A stretch of DNA of 64,000 nt from Devosia sp. Root685 (GCF_001427875.1 NZ_LMHK01000001.1:1526892-1590891); one strand, 5' to 3'; positions 52,782 to 62,855 are shown, counted from the stretch's first letter. The notes: generated from the sequence alone by a model not told the origin. Numbers and translations: made by a program.

Positions 52782-55657
52782 AGCGTCCGCGCCGCTTCGT
52801 ACCAAGCCGCAGCCGCCGCCGCGACTTCTTCCTGCATTTCGGAAATATCGAGAGCAAGAAGCTTGAAATCGGGGTAGTGGCAGAGCTGCGCCAGCAATTC
52901 CTGGAATGCCGGAGACCAGGCATCGTCCTTGAACGGGCTGACGAGAGCCGAACTCATCACCTGCAAGACAGTCGCATAGATGGTGTGGATTTCGGCAAGC
53001 CGCTTGCCCTTGGGCACGAGGCCAATCTGGCCCAGACGCGCAAGAACCTCGGCCGGGGGCGCCTGCGGCAGGTCAATTCGTGCGCCCGCGACCAGTTGCG
53101 CCGACTGGGCGACGAATTCAAGATCGATAAGGCCGCCATTGGCGAGTTTTAGATCGAAAGCGTGGCGCGGTTTGCGTTCTTTGGCCATCAACGCACGCAT
53201 GCTCATCACGTCATCGATGATTTTGCCGTTGTCGCGCGGCAAGGCCATGACCTCGGCGACTTCGCGCTCGACCACAGTGGGCAGGTCGCCCGTCCCGGCG
53301 ACGACGCGAGCACGGCTGAGGGCCAGGTGTTCCCAGGTCCAGGCCTCGCCGCGCTGATAGGAGCGGAACGAGGCAAGACTGGTGGCCAGCGGCCCGGCAT
53401 TGCCCGAGGGTCGCAGTCGCATGTCGGTTTCGTAGAGCACGCCTTCGCTGGTCGGCGCAGCCAGCGCAGCGACCAGGCGCTGGGTCAGGCGCGCGAAATA
53501 GTGCGAGGGGGCCAGCGGACGCTCGCCATCGGACTCAATATCGGGCGCGTCATAGAGCAGGATGAAATCGAGGTCGGAGGTGACGGTCATTTCCCGGCTC
53601 GCCATCTTGCCGAAGGCGAGGAGCACTGTGGACGCGCCGGCTATCCGGCCATGACGACGCGCGAACTCTTCCTGCACGCTGGCAAAGAGGCGATTGAGCA
53701 AGGTTTCCGCCAGCGCCGTGAACTGTTCGCCCGCCATGGTGGCGCTGACCGTGCCAGAGAGAAGGCCCGCCGCTATGAGGAATTTTTGCTCCTGCCCGAT
53801 GATGCGGGCGCGGTCGATCAGTTCTTCATAGGTGCGGGCATCGGCGAGGAAAGAACCGACCTTGGCGACCAGCACGTCGCGATGGGTGACATCATTGGCG
53901 AAAGCCGGATCGATCAAGCCGTCCACGACATGGGCGCGATGGATCACCGCCTCGGCCATGCGCGGCGCCGAGGCCATGAACTGCACCAGCAGCGAGCGCA
54001 ATTGGGCGTGGTTGCGCAACAACGCAAAGAGTTGCACGCCGCCGGGCAGGCGGGAGAGAAAATCGTCCATGCGCGCAAGGCCGAGATCGGCGCTGCCGGC
54101 ATTGGCCAGCGTCGTCAGGAGCGCAGGCAGCAGTTCTGTCAGATGCGCTCGCGCCGCGGCGCTGCGGGTAGCGGCATAGCTGCCATAGTGCCACTTGCGC
54201 ACGGTTTCGATGGCCTTGTGCGCATCGGCAAAACCCATATTCGTCAGGGTTTCGAGCGTGTTCGGATCGTCATCGCTGCCGGTGAAGACGAGATTGCCCT
54301 CCACCGTGCCCAAAGTCTCGCCTTCGGTGAAAAGTTCGGCGTAGTAGCGCGCGACACGCTCCAGGGCAGCACGATATTTGGCTTCGAAAGCCTGCAAGTC
54401 CGGCTGGCCCATCAACCGGCCGATAACCGCCACGGCTTCGGGCGTGCCTGGCATGATGTGCGTCTGCTCGTCGCGCAGCATCTGCAGGCGGTTTTCGACG
54501 GCGCGGAGATACCAATAGGTCTCGGTGAGTTCGCTCGCCGTCTTCGGACTGATCCAGTTAGCAGCCGCCAAAGCCGCCAAAGCCTGCGACGTCGGGCGTA
54601 CGCGCAGCGCCTTGTCGCGGCCGCCGGCGATCAACTGCTGGGTCTGGGCGAAAAACTCGATCTCGCGAATGCCACCGCGTCCGAGTTTGACATTGTGCCC
54701 CTCGACGCGAATGTCGCCAACGTTCTTCGACACATTGATCTGGCGTTTCATCGCCTGGATATCGGCGATAGTCGCAAAGTCCAGATGCTTGCGCCAGACA
54801 TAGGGTGCCAGTTCCTTGACGAAGGCTTCGCCGACTTGCTTGTCGCCCGCACAGGGCCGCGCCTTGATCCAGGCGGCGCGCTCCCAGTTCTGCCCGCGCA
54901 CTTCATAATAGGCGAGCGCGGCATCGACCGAGAGCGCCACGGGCGTCGAACCCGGATCGGGGCGCAAGCGCAGATCGGTGCGGAAGACATAGCCATGGGC
55001 CTGATGGTCCTCCATCAGCCCCACCAGCTTCTGCACCATGCGCGAATAGATTTTCGTGCCTTCGGTGGGATCGACCAGCACCGGCTTTTGCGGATCGAAG
55101 AAGGCGACAATGTCGATATCGGAGGAGTAATTGAGCTCGCGCCCGCCGTGTTTGCCCAGGGCAAAAAGTGCAAGGCCGGAATTCTTGGCCAGCGCTTCTT
55201 CACGGGGAAGCACGAGTTGCCCCTTGTCGAAGGCCTGACGCATGAGGAAGTCGAGCGCCGCTTCAAGTGCTGCATCGGCGAGATCTGATAGTGCTTCGGT
55301 CGCTTGCGCTGTCGTCCAGACACCGCCGGTTTCCGCCACCGCCGCCAGAAGCGCCGTGCGCCCCTTGGCGACGCGGAGGGTCTGACCAAGGCCTGCCTCG
55401 TCCGCCGTAGTGCCGGCGGCGAACACCGCAGCAATCAGCTCGGCGAAGACGGCGTCCGGCCCGCGCTCGAGCGCATCGGCCAGCCATTCTGCATGCGTGT
55501 GCGCCAGATCGAGCAAATAAGGCGCCGATTGCAGCAGCGTGCCGAGCGTCGGCGCTGCCGCCTTGAAGGCAGGCACGGCCCCTCCCGGCAATTCGGCCAG
55601 AAGTGAGTCAAAACCGGGATGAGGGATGGCGGGCAAGGGCGCGAGATTGGTGCTCAT
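52778..55657 (-). CDS. glnE: Bifunctional glutamine synthetase adenylyltransferase/adenylyl-removing enzyme
   Basis: From the ATG at 55657 the enzyme has 959 residues. Two nucleotidyltransferase domains are seen: N-terminal with LGKHGGRELNYSSDIDIVAFF (removing activity) and C-terminal with FGKMASREMTVTSDLDFILLYD (transferase activity), each followed by a helical domain. It modifies glutamine synthetase in answer to PII status and so sets nitrogen assimilation. It begins 42 bases after ccmH on the same strand and may be read with the ccm operon, though no functional link is known. Confidence 0.96.
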   Translation of the reverse strand: MSTNLAPLPAIPHPGFDSLLAELPGGAVPAFKAAAPTLGTLLQSAPYLLDLAHTHAEWLADALERGPDAVFAELIAAVFAAGTTADEAGLGQTLRVAKGRTALLAAVAETGGVWTTAQATEALSDLADAALEAALDFLMRQAFDKGQLVLPREEALAKNSGLALFALGKHGGRELNYSSDIDIVAFFDPQKPVLVDPTEGTKIYSRMVQKLVGLMEDHQAHGYVFRTDLRLRPDPGSTPVALSVDAALAYYEVRGQNWERAAWIKARPCAGDKQVGEAFVKELAPYVWRKHLDFATIADIQAMKRQINVSKNVGDIRVEGHNVKLGRGGIREIEFFAQTQQLIAGGRDKALRVRPTSQALAALAAANWISPKTASELTETYWYLRAVENRLQMLRDEQTHIMPGTPEAVAVIGRLMGQPDLQAFEAKYRAALERVARYYAELFTEGETLGTVEGNLVFTGSDDDPNTLETLTNMGFADAHKAIETVRKWHYGSYAATRSAAARAHLTELLPALLTTLANAGSADLGLARMDDFLSRLPGGVQLFALLRNHAQLRSLLVQFMASAPRMAEAVIHRAHVVDGLIDPAFANDVTHRDVLVAKVGSFLADARTYEELIDRARIIGQEQKFLIAAGLLSGTVSATMAGEQFTALAETLLNRLFASVQEEFARRHGRIAGASTVLLAFGKMASREMTVTSDLDFILLYDAPDIESDGERPLAPSHYFARLTQRLVAALAAPTSEGVLYETDMRLRPSGNAGPLATSLASFRSYQRGEAWTWEHLALSRARVVAGTGDLPTVVEREVAEVMALPRDNGKIIDDVMSMRALMAKERKPRHAFDLKLANGGLIDLEFVAQSAQLVAGARIDLPQAPPAEVLARLGQIGLVPKGKRLAEIHTIYATVLQVMSSALVSPFKDDAWSPAFQELLAQLCHYPDFKLLALDISEMQEEVAAAAAAWYEAARTL

Positions 55658-55699
55658 GAAAGAGGCATATCCCGCCACCAAGACGTCAGCAAGCCGCGC

Positions 55700-56179
55700 T
55701 CAGCCCTTTGTGGCGTCGCTTTCCCCAGAGCCCGAAAGTTCGTCCAGAACGCGCCTTTCATCGTCGGAAAGGGCTTCACCTCTGGGCTTCGACGGCGACC
55801 GCCGCACGGCCCAGAACAGACCGAACAACCCGAGCGCCAAAAGCACCGGCGCCGCGATCCAGAGGATCAGCGTGTGATTGTTGAGCCGGGGGTTGAGCAG
55901 CACATATTCGCCGTAACGATCGACAAGATATTGCTCCACCTCGGCATTGCTATCGCCCGCCACCAGCCGCTCGCGCACCAGAATGCGGAGATCGCGCGCG
56001 AGGTCAGCGTCGCTGTCGTCGATGGACTGGTTTTGGCAGACGAGGCAGCGCAGGCCCGCCGAAATATCGCGAGCGCGCTGTTCCAGCACCGGATCGCCCA
56101 GCATCTCGTCAGGCGAAACGGCAAGAGCGGGCATGACAAGGCAAAAGAGCAAGGCGAAGAGCGCAAGAAAACGCTTCAT
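55700..56179 (-). CDS. ccmH: Cytochrome c maturation protein CcmH
   Basis: The 159-residue protein has a signal peptide or anchor (1-20), the thiol motif LRCLVCQNQ (C45, C48) and a C-terminal membrane helix (about 100-122). It reduces apocytochrome c and delivers it with CcmI and CcmF for haem attachment. The ATG overlaps the ccmF stop by four bases (ATGA), making it the last gene of ccmIEFH. Length fits the short CcmH of alphaproteobacteria (CycL), where the TPR part is the separate CcmI. Confidence 0.95.
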   Translation of the reverse strand: MKRFLALFALLFCLVMPALAVSPDEMLGDPVLEQRARDISAGLRCLVCQNQSIDDSDADLARDLRILVRERLVAGDSNAEVEQYLVDRYGEYVLLNPRLNNHTLILWIAAPVLLALGLFGLFWAVRRSPSKPRGEALSDDERRVLDELSGSGESDATKG

Positions 56180-58149
56180 TCCGCCGGCTCCATCGCCGGC
56201 TTTGCCGCGCGTTGTGGAGCCCCGACACGCAGGCGCCTATCGGTCAAAGACAGCACGCCGGCACCGGCCATGACCAGTGCCCCGATCCAGATCAGCAGGA
56301 TATAGGGTTTGTACCAGATGCGGACCACATGGGTGTCATCGAGCGGCTCGCCCAGCTGCAGGTAGAACTGCGACAGCCCGTATGTCTCGATCGCCGCTTC
56401 CGTGGTCGGCATGCCGCTCGCCACATAGGTGCGGCGCTCCGCGGCCAATTGCTTGGTGCCGCCGCCCGGCGCGGTGACCGTGAAATGCCCGGTATCGGCC
56501 ATGTAGTTCGGCCCCGGAATCTGCTCGAAACTATCGAAGGCGAGCGTATAGCCGCTGAGTTCCGTCGTCTCGCCGGGATTAAGCGTCGTGACCAGTTCGG
56601 TCTCCCAGGCGGTGACCGAGACAATGCCGAGCACGGTCAGCCCCAGCCCCATATGCCCAAGCGCCGTCGACCAGATGGTGCGCGGCAGGCCAACAAGGCG
56701 ACGAACGCTTTCGCCCACCGGAATTCGGCCGATGCGGCCACGCTCGATCAATTCGGCAAAGGCGCCGAAGGTCACCCAGAAGCCGAGCAACAGCCCGAGT
56801 GGCGCCAGCGAAATGGAAATACCGCCGAGCGCCGAAACCAGAATGGTAAGGAAAATGGCGAGACCCGCCGCCCCCACCAGCCGCTGCCCCGCCGCCACGA
56901 GATCGGCGCGCTTCCACGGCAGCAGCGGTCCAAACGGCAATACCAGCAGCAGCGGCGCCATCAGTGCACCGAAGGTGAGATTGAAGAAAGGCGCACCAAC
57001 CGAAATCGTCGTTCCCGCCAACGCGTCGAGCAGCAGCGGATAGAGCGTGCCGACCAGGATCGCGCCCACCGCCGTCGCGAGGAACAGGTTGTTGAGAATA
57101 AGCGCGCCTTCGCGGCTGATCGGCGCGAAGAGACCACCCTGCCGCAGCGTGCTGGCGCGCGTGGCAAAAAGCAGGAAGGCGCCGCCGATCAGCACGGCGA
57201 GCATGGTCAGGATAACGAGGCCGCGCGTCGGGTCGCTGGCAAAGGTATGGACCGAGGTCAGAATGCCCGAGCGTACGAGGAACGTGCCGAGCAGTGACAG
57301 CGAGAAGGTGATGATGGACAGAAAGATCGTCCAAATCTTCAGCGCATTGCGCTTTTCCATCACCAGCGCCGAATGCAGCAACGCCGTGCCCGCGAGCCAG
57401 GGCATGAAGCTGGCATTTTCGACCGGGTCCCAGAACCACCAGCCGCCCCAGCCGAGCTCGTAATAGGCCCAGTAGGAACCCATCGCGATGCCGAGGGTGA
57501 GAAAAATCCAGCTCAACATGGTCCAGGGCCGCACCCAGCGCGCCCATGCCTGATCGATGCGCCCCGAGATCAACGCCGCCATGGCAAAGGAGAAGCAGAT
57601 CGAAAAGCCGACATAGCCGGCGTAGAGAAGCGGGGGATGAATGGCGAGGCCGATATCCTGCAGGATCGGGTTGAGGTCCGTCCCCTCAAGCGGGGGCGGA
57701 GACATCCGCGCGAAAGGATTGGACGTAAAGAGCGTGAAGCCACCAAAGGCGGCAACGAGGAGGCTCTGCGCACCGAGCACCAGATTGAGCAGGTCAGCCG
57801 GCAGGCGCCGGCCAAAAGCCGCCACCAGCGCGCCAAACAGTACGAGGATCAGAATCCAGAGCAGAAGCGAGCCTTCGTGATTGCCCCAGACGCCGGAGAT
57901 CTTGAAAATCAACGGCTTGAGCGAGTGGGAATTGTCCACCGCGAGCTTGAGCGAAAAATCCGAAGTGACAAAGGCTTGCACCACGGCGAGGAAGGCCACG
58001 GCCACCAGCACGAATTGCAGGATCGAGGCCTGCGCCAAAACCTGCGCCAGCCGCTGGCCGTTTCGCCAGAATAACAACCCACCCAGCGCCGAAACCGCGG
58101 CGATGGCACAGGCAAGGATCAGCGCAAAATGACCAAGCTCGATGCTCAC
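56176..58149 (-). CDS. ccmF: Cytochrome c haem lyase subunit CcmF
   Basis: From the GTG at 58149 the protein has 657 residues and about 15 membrane helices. The Trp-rich haem-handling block WGGWWFWDPVENASFMPWL and the conserved histidines (LAIHPPLLY) are present. It joins haem from holo-CcmE to the CXXCH cysteines of apocytochromes in the periplasm. The GTG overlaps the stop of ccmE by four bases (GTGA). It is the third gene of ccmIEFH. Confidence 0.95.
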   Translation of the reverse strand: MSIELGHFALILACAIAAVSALGGLLFWRNGQRLAQVLAQASILQFVLVAVAFLAVVQAFVTSDFSLKLAVDNSHSLKPLIFKISGVWGNHEGSLLLWILILVLFGALVAAFGRRLPADLLNLVLGAQSLLVAAFGGFTLFTSNPFARMSPPPLEGTDLNPILQDIGLAIHPPLLYAGYVGFSICFSFAMAALISGRIDQAWARWVRPWTMLSWIFLTLGIAMGSYWAYYELGWGGWWFWDPVENASFMPWLAGTALLHSALVMEKRNALKIWTIFLSIITFSLSLLGTFLVRSGILTSVHTFASDPTRGLVILTMLAVLIGGAFLLFATRASTLRQGGLFAPISREGALILNNLFLATAVGAILVGTLYPLLLDALAGTTISVGAPFFNLTFGALMAPLLLVLPFGPLLPWKRADLVAAGQRLVGAAGLAIFLTILVSALGGISISLAPLGLLLGFWVTFGAFAELIERGRIGRIPVGESVRRLVGLPRTIWSTALGHMGLGLTVLGIVSVTAWETELVTTLNPGETTELSGYTLAFDSFEQIPGPNYMADTGHFTVTAPGGGTKQLAAERRTYVASGMPTTEAAIETYGLSQFYLQLGEPLDDTHVVRIWYKPYILLIWIGALVMAGAGVLSLTDRRLRVGAPQRAAKPAMEPAE

Positions 58150-58622
58150 GGCGTCGCAGTCTCCGGCCGCCATTCGCCCTGGGCTTTCAGCGCATCGACG
58201 ACTTCACGCGGCAGATAGTTCTCGTCGTGCTTGGCCAGCACATTGGTGGCGACAAAAGAGCCGTCGGGACCAATCGCGCCCTCGGCGACCACACCCTGCC
58301 CTTCACGGAACAGATCAGGAAGAATGCCGACATAGCTGGCGGCAATTTCAGTGGCGCCGTCGGTCACGACAAAAGCGTTCGACTGCCCCTCGCGCACCCA
58401 ACTCCCGTTCTTGACGAGGCCGCCGAGGCGAATGGGATGACCGGGCTCAACGCCGCGCGTTTGAACGTCGGTAGGCGAATAGAAGAACACGATCTGATCG
58501 CGCAGTGCCGTCAGCACCAGTGCGGCGGCGATCACCAGCACAACGCCAAGCCCGGCAATGACAGCCAGGCGTTTCTGCTTGCGCGACCAGCCTTTGCGGC
58601 GAACGGCAGACGGCATGGTCAT
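58146..58622 (-). CDS. ccmE: Haem chaperone CcmE
   Basis: The 158-residue protein has one N-terminal membrane helix (20-40) and an OB-fold periplasmic domain. The haem-binding motif KHDENYLP carries the covalent histidine H132 and Y136. It receives haem from CcmCD and hands it to CcmF. The start overlaps the ccmI stop by four bases (ATGA). Confidence 0.96.
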   Translation of the reverse strand: MTMPSAVRRKGWSRKQKRLAVIAGLGVVLVIAAALVLTALRDQIVFFYSPTDVQTRGVEPGHPIRLGGLVKNGSWVREGQSNAFVVTDGATEIAASYVGILPDLFREGQGVVAEGAIGPDGSFVATNVLAKHDENYLPREVVDALKAQGEWRPETATP

Positions 58623-59698
58623 TGCTCAGCTCCATTGAGTTTGAGGCCCGCGGCAAGAGCCATGCTGTCAAGCTCGCCCCGATCGAAAGCCGCAGGATAG
58701 GCGGCGACCGCACCGTCATAAGCCGTTTGGGCATTGGGCAGGTCGCCAAGCACGATGTAGGAACGCACCAGTTGTGACCATTCCTCGACCGTTCCTCCAT
58801 CAGCATAAAGCCGGGTAGAGAGGCTGCCCACCATGCCGCGGATCATCTCTGCCTGATCCTGCGCACTCGTATCGAAGCCATCGTTTTCTGCCACGGCAAG
58901 TCCCTGCCGTGCTGCCGTCAGCCAGGGCTCGTTGCCCTGCGCCAGATCGAGGGCCTCGCGCCAGAAGCGGATGGCATCTTCATATTGGCCCATGCGGGTC
59001 AATTCGGCGCCAAGGTAAAGGCGCGACTGGACGTGGTTCGGGTCCATGTCCGCGGCCGTGCGCAAAAGCCCCATGGCCTCCTCCGATCCCGCGCCATCGG
59101 CGGCCAGCAGCAGCGCCTCGGCCCGATCGGTCAGCAATTGGGCAGTCGGTTCGGAGAGATCGATGATGCGGCCATAGGCATTGGCGGCCTCGGCAAAGCG
59201 TCCGACTTCGAGAAGCGCCGGCGCCAGCACCGTCCACCCGCGCAGATCATTGGGATCAGTGGTCAACCGCTCCTCGATGCGCGCAATGGCGCTGCCGAGA
59301 TCCATGGTCTGCGCCGCAACATCGGCACGACCGGCAAGCGGCTGGGCGGGAAGGTTCGGGCTGCCGAGAAAGGCGTAGAGGCCGAGCGCCAGAGCGGCGA
59401 CCAGCCCTAGACCAACAAACAGTGTACTCCGCCCCATTTCGCGCGTGGATTGAGGCGCAGCCTCCGCCTTGGCGCGCAACATTTCGCGGGCCAATTCGCC
59501 CTTGGCGCCAACGGCTTCCTCGGCGCCAATCTTGCCGGCGGCGAGATCGGCGTCGATCCCGGCCAGGACGAGGCGGAATTGGCTGTTGGCATCAGCGGTT
59601 TCGGCGGCGCTCACGTTGACCATGCGACCGCGCCCCGCGTACAACAACGCGGCGCAGGCAATGGCGGTGACTGCAATGGCGATCAACCAGAAAATCAT
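58619..59698 (-). CDS. ccmI: Cytochrome c maturation protein CcmI
   Basis: From the ATG at 59698 the protein has 359 residues: two membrane helices (about 1-21 and 90-110) with a cytoplasmic loop between them, then a TPR-type periplasmic domain (about 150-335). It captures apocytochrome C-termini and passes them to CcmFH. The frame runs up to 59773 without protein-like sequence. It is the first gene of ccmIEFH. ccmABCD and ccmG are not in the window. The 137-bp divergent gap to the next gene has no recognisable box. Confidence 0.92.
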   Translation of the reverse strand: MIFWLIAIAVTAIACAALLYAGRGRMVNVSAAETADANSQFRLVLAGIDADLAAGKIGAEEAVGAKGELAREMLRAKAEAAPQSTREMGRSTLFVGLGLVAALALGLYAFLGSPNLPAQPLAGRADVAAQTMDLGSAIARIEERLTTDPNDLRGWTVLAPALLEVGRFAEAANAYGRIIDLSEPTAQLLTDRAEALLLAADGAGSEEAMGLLRTAADMDPNHVQSRLYLGAELTRMGQYEDAIRFWREALDLAQGNEPWLTAARQGLAVAENDGFDTSAQDQAEMIRGMVGSLSTRLYADGGTVEEWSQLVRSYIVLGDLPNAQTAYDGAVAAYPAAFDRGELDSMALAAGLKLNGAEQ

Positions 59699-59835
59699 GG
59701 GCCCCAGACGCTTGCTTTTCTCAACGAGCAAGGTTGGGTCCTCTATAAGCCCATTGCGGCGAAAAACCATCAAAACCCGCGTGTTCGCTGTGGACGCATT
59801 GCCACAGTGGCGGCTCGCCGCAGGGGATTGAGCCG

Positions 59836-60912
59836 ATGAGCGAGCCGCAACTGGATTTTGCCGTTTTCGGATCGAGCGCCCTGGCCGGGCTCGTCGCCGG
59901 CCTACTCGCCAGCCGTCACAAGCGTCACGTTGTCATGGTGGGCGACGCACAGGCGCGCTATCGGCTGCCGCGTACGCTCGACATTTCGGTCGCCCCGATC
60001 ACCAGACCCGAAACCTGGGCACTGCTGAAAGCTTCCCTGCCCGACACGTCCAAGCTGATCACCAAAATCGGCGGACGCCAAGCGCTGCGCCGCATCGATC
60101 CTATCTTCTTTGCCGATGGGCTTGCGGCACGCGAAGCCCTTGGCCATTTCTCCCACATGGCCCGCGCCCATGGCATGATCCTCGAAACCGTGCCGCCGGC
60201 CAAGATCGGCACCGACCGTGCCGCCCTGCGCATCAACGACGCGGTGACCATCCATCGGCCGAGCTTCGAGCCGGCGCTCGAAACCTGGCTCGCCGAGCTT
60301 GGGATTCGCCGCTTTGCGCCGGAGACGGCCACGATGGCGCCCGGCGGCGCCACGCTGATCAAGACGGACGACGAGGCGCTCGTGGCCCGTCGCGCCATAT
60401 TGGTCGATGATTCAGCCATTTTCCGTTGCCTGCCCGGTTGGCAATGGCCAGCCCAGCTTTTGCGTCGCCAGCACGCCACCATCCTCACCGCATCGAGCCG
60501 TCACCTCGCCGGCCCGATCATGACCCAGCTCGATAGTGGCATCACTCTCGTGCAACATGAGGAAGGCGGCATGGCCGCCATGGGCCCGGGCAATCTGAGC
60601 GCCTTTTCCGGCGAGCTGGGGATTCTGCTCGCCGACGCCGGACAATTGCAGCAGGTCGGCCAGGTCGGCTACGAGACGCTGATCACGAACGATGGCGCAC
60701 CGCTTCTCGGCCCCGTCGCTGCCGATGGACCGCTCATCCTCACCGGCCTCGGCTCGATCGGGGCCTTTCTGGCGCCCGTTCTGGCGCGCTGGCTCGCGGG
60801 AGAGGCCAGCCAAGACGAGGCCGAATGGTGCGAGGCGAGACGCGCCGACAAGCGCGGCCTTGGCCGTGCCGTCGCCGAGTTCAATTTCCGGATGGACGAG
60901 CAGGCGGCATGA
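59836..60912 (+). CDS. DAO-like FAD oxidoreductase, SoxB-type (reduced)
   Basis: The 358-residue protein has the plan of D-amino-acid-oxidase-fold flavoproteins. The N-terminal dinucleotide loop is altered to FAVFGSSALAGLVAGLLASR, not GxGxxG. The C-terminal FAD-contact region ITNDGAPLLGPV...LTGLGSIGAFLAPVLARWLAG is well kept. It resembles the beta subunit of heterotetrameric sarcosine oxidase and related OoxB/HcnC proteins, but is shorter and divergent. Its ATGA stop-start overlap with the next gene makes the two a pair. Substrate is unknown; amine or N-methyl amino acid oxidation is an inference. Confidence 0.7.
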   Translation: MSEPQLDFAVFGSSALAGLVAGLLASRHKRHVVMVGDAQARYRLPRTLDISVAPITRPETWALLKASLPDTSKLITKIGGRQALRRIDPIFFADGLAAREALGHFSHMARAHGMILETVPPAKIGTDRAALRINDAVTIHRPSFEPALETWLAELGIRRFAPETATMAPGGATLIKTDDEALVARRAILVDDSAIFRCLPGWQWPAQLLRRQHATILTASSRHLAGPIMTQLDSGITLVQHEEGGMAAMGPGNLSAFSGELGILLADAGQLQQVGQVGYETLITNDGAPLLGPVAADGPLILTGLGSIGAFLAPVLARWLAGEASQDEAEWCEARRADKRGLGRAVAEFNFRMDEQAA

Positions 60913-62855
60913 GGCCACAGACCAATCGCCTGCCCCCAACGACCGGCAAGGGCCTTGCCGGCGCGCATATCGACCGGACCCGCCCCATCAGGTTCACGAT
61001 CAATGGCAGGGTTACGCCCGGTTTTCAGGGTGACACGGTCCTCAGCGCCTTGCTTGCCGCGGGCGTCGATACGATCGGCACCCATGCCGGCCAGCCGCTC
61101 GGCCTCCGCCCCAGCGCTGCTCCCGCCATCGCCTATGCCGCCAAAGCCAGCGCGCCCGAGCACGCCCTCCCCATGGAGCGCACACCCGCCCGCGACGGCG
61201 CCGAATATCGCATCATCGCTGAAGGCCCTACCCCCGGCCTTCTCGCGCGCCTTTTCCAGCCCGGACGAACGCTGGGGCTCACGCTCGACGCGGGCAACAG
61301 TCTCGTTCGCCCCTGGCGGTCCCTTCGCGGCCAGCTGGCCGAAGCGACCGATCTCATCGTCGTCGGTGGTGGCGTCGCCGGCATGGCCGCGGCCCTGGCC
61401 GGCGCTCGTGCAGGTCTCAAAGTCACGCTGATCGAAGCGAGCCCGCATCTCGGCGGCCATTCCGGCCTTTTTGGCACGCAGGACGGCGAAAGCACCCCCG
61501 AGGAGAATGTCGCGGCGCTGACGGTCGAGATTGCCGCTACCCAGACGATCACGGTTCTCACCCATGCCGAGGTTTTTGCCATCGGCGAAGGCATGGTGCG
61601 CGCGCACCAGCTCGATGTCAGCGGCGAACGCGTTGAAAGCCAGGTCACCGATCTGCCCGCGCGCCATATCGTCCTCGCCACCGGCGCGTTCGAACGCCTT
61701 CCCGTGCTGCCCGGCAATCGCCTGCCCGGCATTGTCGGCGCGCAGGACGCATTCGAACTCTCCTATCGCTACGGCATCTGGCCCGGCCATTCCTGGCTTC
61801 TTGCCACGTCGGGCAATCCGGCCTACCGCCTCGCCACCCTGCTCGCGGAAAGTGGGATAGCCCTTGATCGCATCCTCGACGGGCGCGACCAAGCCAGCTC
61901 GCGCTATATCGAATTCTGCAAAGCCTATGGCATCAGGCAGTTTCCCGGCACGATTCCGCTCGCCATCACGCCCGGCACCGGTGGACGGCTATCGGTCGAA
62001 CTGCCGCATGGCGAACCCGTCTCCGTCGATCGGCTGGTGCTCTGCGGCGGTTGGCAACCCGACCTGACGCTTTGGCACCTGGCCGGTGGCGAAAGCCGCT
62101 GGAACGCGCGTCGGGAACGTCTCGAACCCATTGGCGAAGTGGGGGGCCTCGTGCTTGCCGGGTCCGCCGCGGGGCATTTTACCCGTCGCGGCTGCGTCAC
62201 CAGCGGCATCCACGCCGTCGATCGCCTGCTCGGCCGCCCCGGTCAGGGGGTCGATGATCCCGTCATCGACGCCATTTACGAAACCCCAGACCGGCAGATG
62301 CACGTTGCCGACAGCGGGGACGCAACAACGCTCACCTATCTCGACACCGACAATACTTTAATGCTCCGCCCGGCCCCGCCACCGCGCCGCCGCTGGACGC
62401 ATATTTTCCGTGGCGCCCAAACCGGCCCCGTTCGTGTGCTCTCGGAGGCGCCACAACCACTTTCCATCGGCGCCATTTGCGCGGGCGTCGGCATTGGTCT
62501 CATCCCGCCTGGATCGGCCGGCGTCGTCGCCCAGGAGCGTGTCGCCCTCGTCCCCCTGGCGCGTGCCGAGCCGCCTCATCCACCCCTCGCCCGGGATGTC
62601 GCCACGGTTCCGGCCTATCTCGCCGACCGCTTTGGCACAGATGCCGTCGTGGCGACGCTGCGCCATGATCCGTCGCGTCAACTGGACAGCGGCGCACTGA
62701 TTTTTGAAGGGGAAGACATGCTCGATCCGCGTCGCGCTGTCGGCGTCGTGCTGCGCACCCGCGAGGGCAAGACCGAGGCGCTGGTCGCCGCCTCGGTTCG
62801 CAATGTCGTGGTGCGAGATCTCGGCCAGGCAATCCCGGCCGACGTCGAAACCTAG
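60909..62855 (+). CDS. SoxA-like flavoprotein with ferredoxin-like N-terminus, reduced C-terminal part
   Basis: From the ATG at 60909 the protein has 648 residues. The N-terminus IDRTRPIRFTINGRVTPGFQ followed by GDTVLSALLAAGV is the ferredoxin-like (Fer2_4) domain of SoxA-type alpha subunits. It has no cysteines, so no iron-sulfur cluster. An NAD/FAD fold VVGGGVAGMAAALAGARAGL begins near 155. The last ~100 residues (IFEGEDMLDPRRAVGVVL and after) recall a shrunken end of the GcvT-type folate domain; full SoxA is near 1000 residues. No soxD, soxG or folate gene is adjacent. It is coupled to the preceding gene and overlaps the next gene's 3' end by four bases. Confidence 0.72.
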   Translation: MRPQTNRLPPTTGKGLAGAHIDRTRPIRFTINGRVTPGFQGDTVLSALLAAGVDTIGTHAGQPLGLRPSAAPAIAYAAKASAPEHALPMERTPARDGAEYRIIAEGPTPGLLARLFQPGRTLGLTLDAGNSLVRPWRSLRGQLAEATDLIVVGGGVAGMAAALAGARAGLKVTLIEASPHLGGHSGLFGTQDGESTPEENVAALTVEIAATQTITVLTHAEVFAIGEGMVRAHQLDVSGERVESQVTDLPARHIVLATGAFERLPVLPGNRLPGIVGAQDAFELSYRYGIWPGHSWLLATSGNPAYRLATLLAESGIALDRILDGRDQASSRYIEFCKAYGIRQFPGTIPLAITPGTGGRLSVELPHGEPVSVDRLVLCGGWQPDLTLWHLAGGESRWNARRERLEPIGEVGGLVLAGSAAGHFTRRGCVTSGIHAVDRLLGRPGQGVDDPVIDAIYETPDRQMHVADSGDATTLTYLDTDNTLMLRPAPPPRRRWTHIFRGAQTGPVRVLSEAPQPLSIGAICAGVGIGLIPPGSAGVVAQERVALVPLARAEPPHPPLARDVATVPAYLADRFGTDAVVATLRHDPSRQLDSGALIFEGEDMLDPRRAVGVVLRTREGKTEALVAASVRNVVVRDLGQAIPADVET

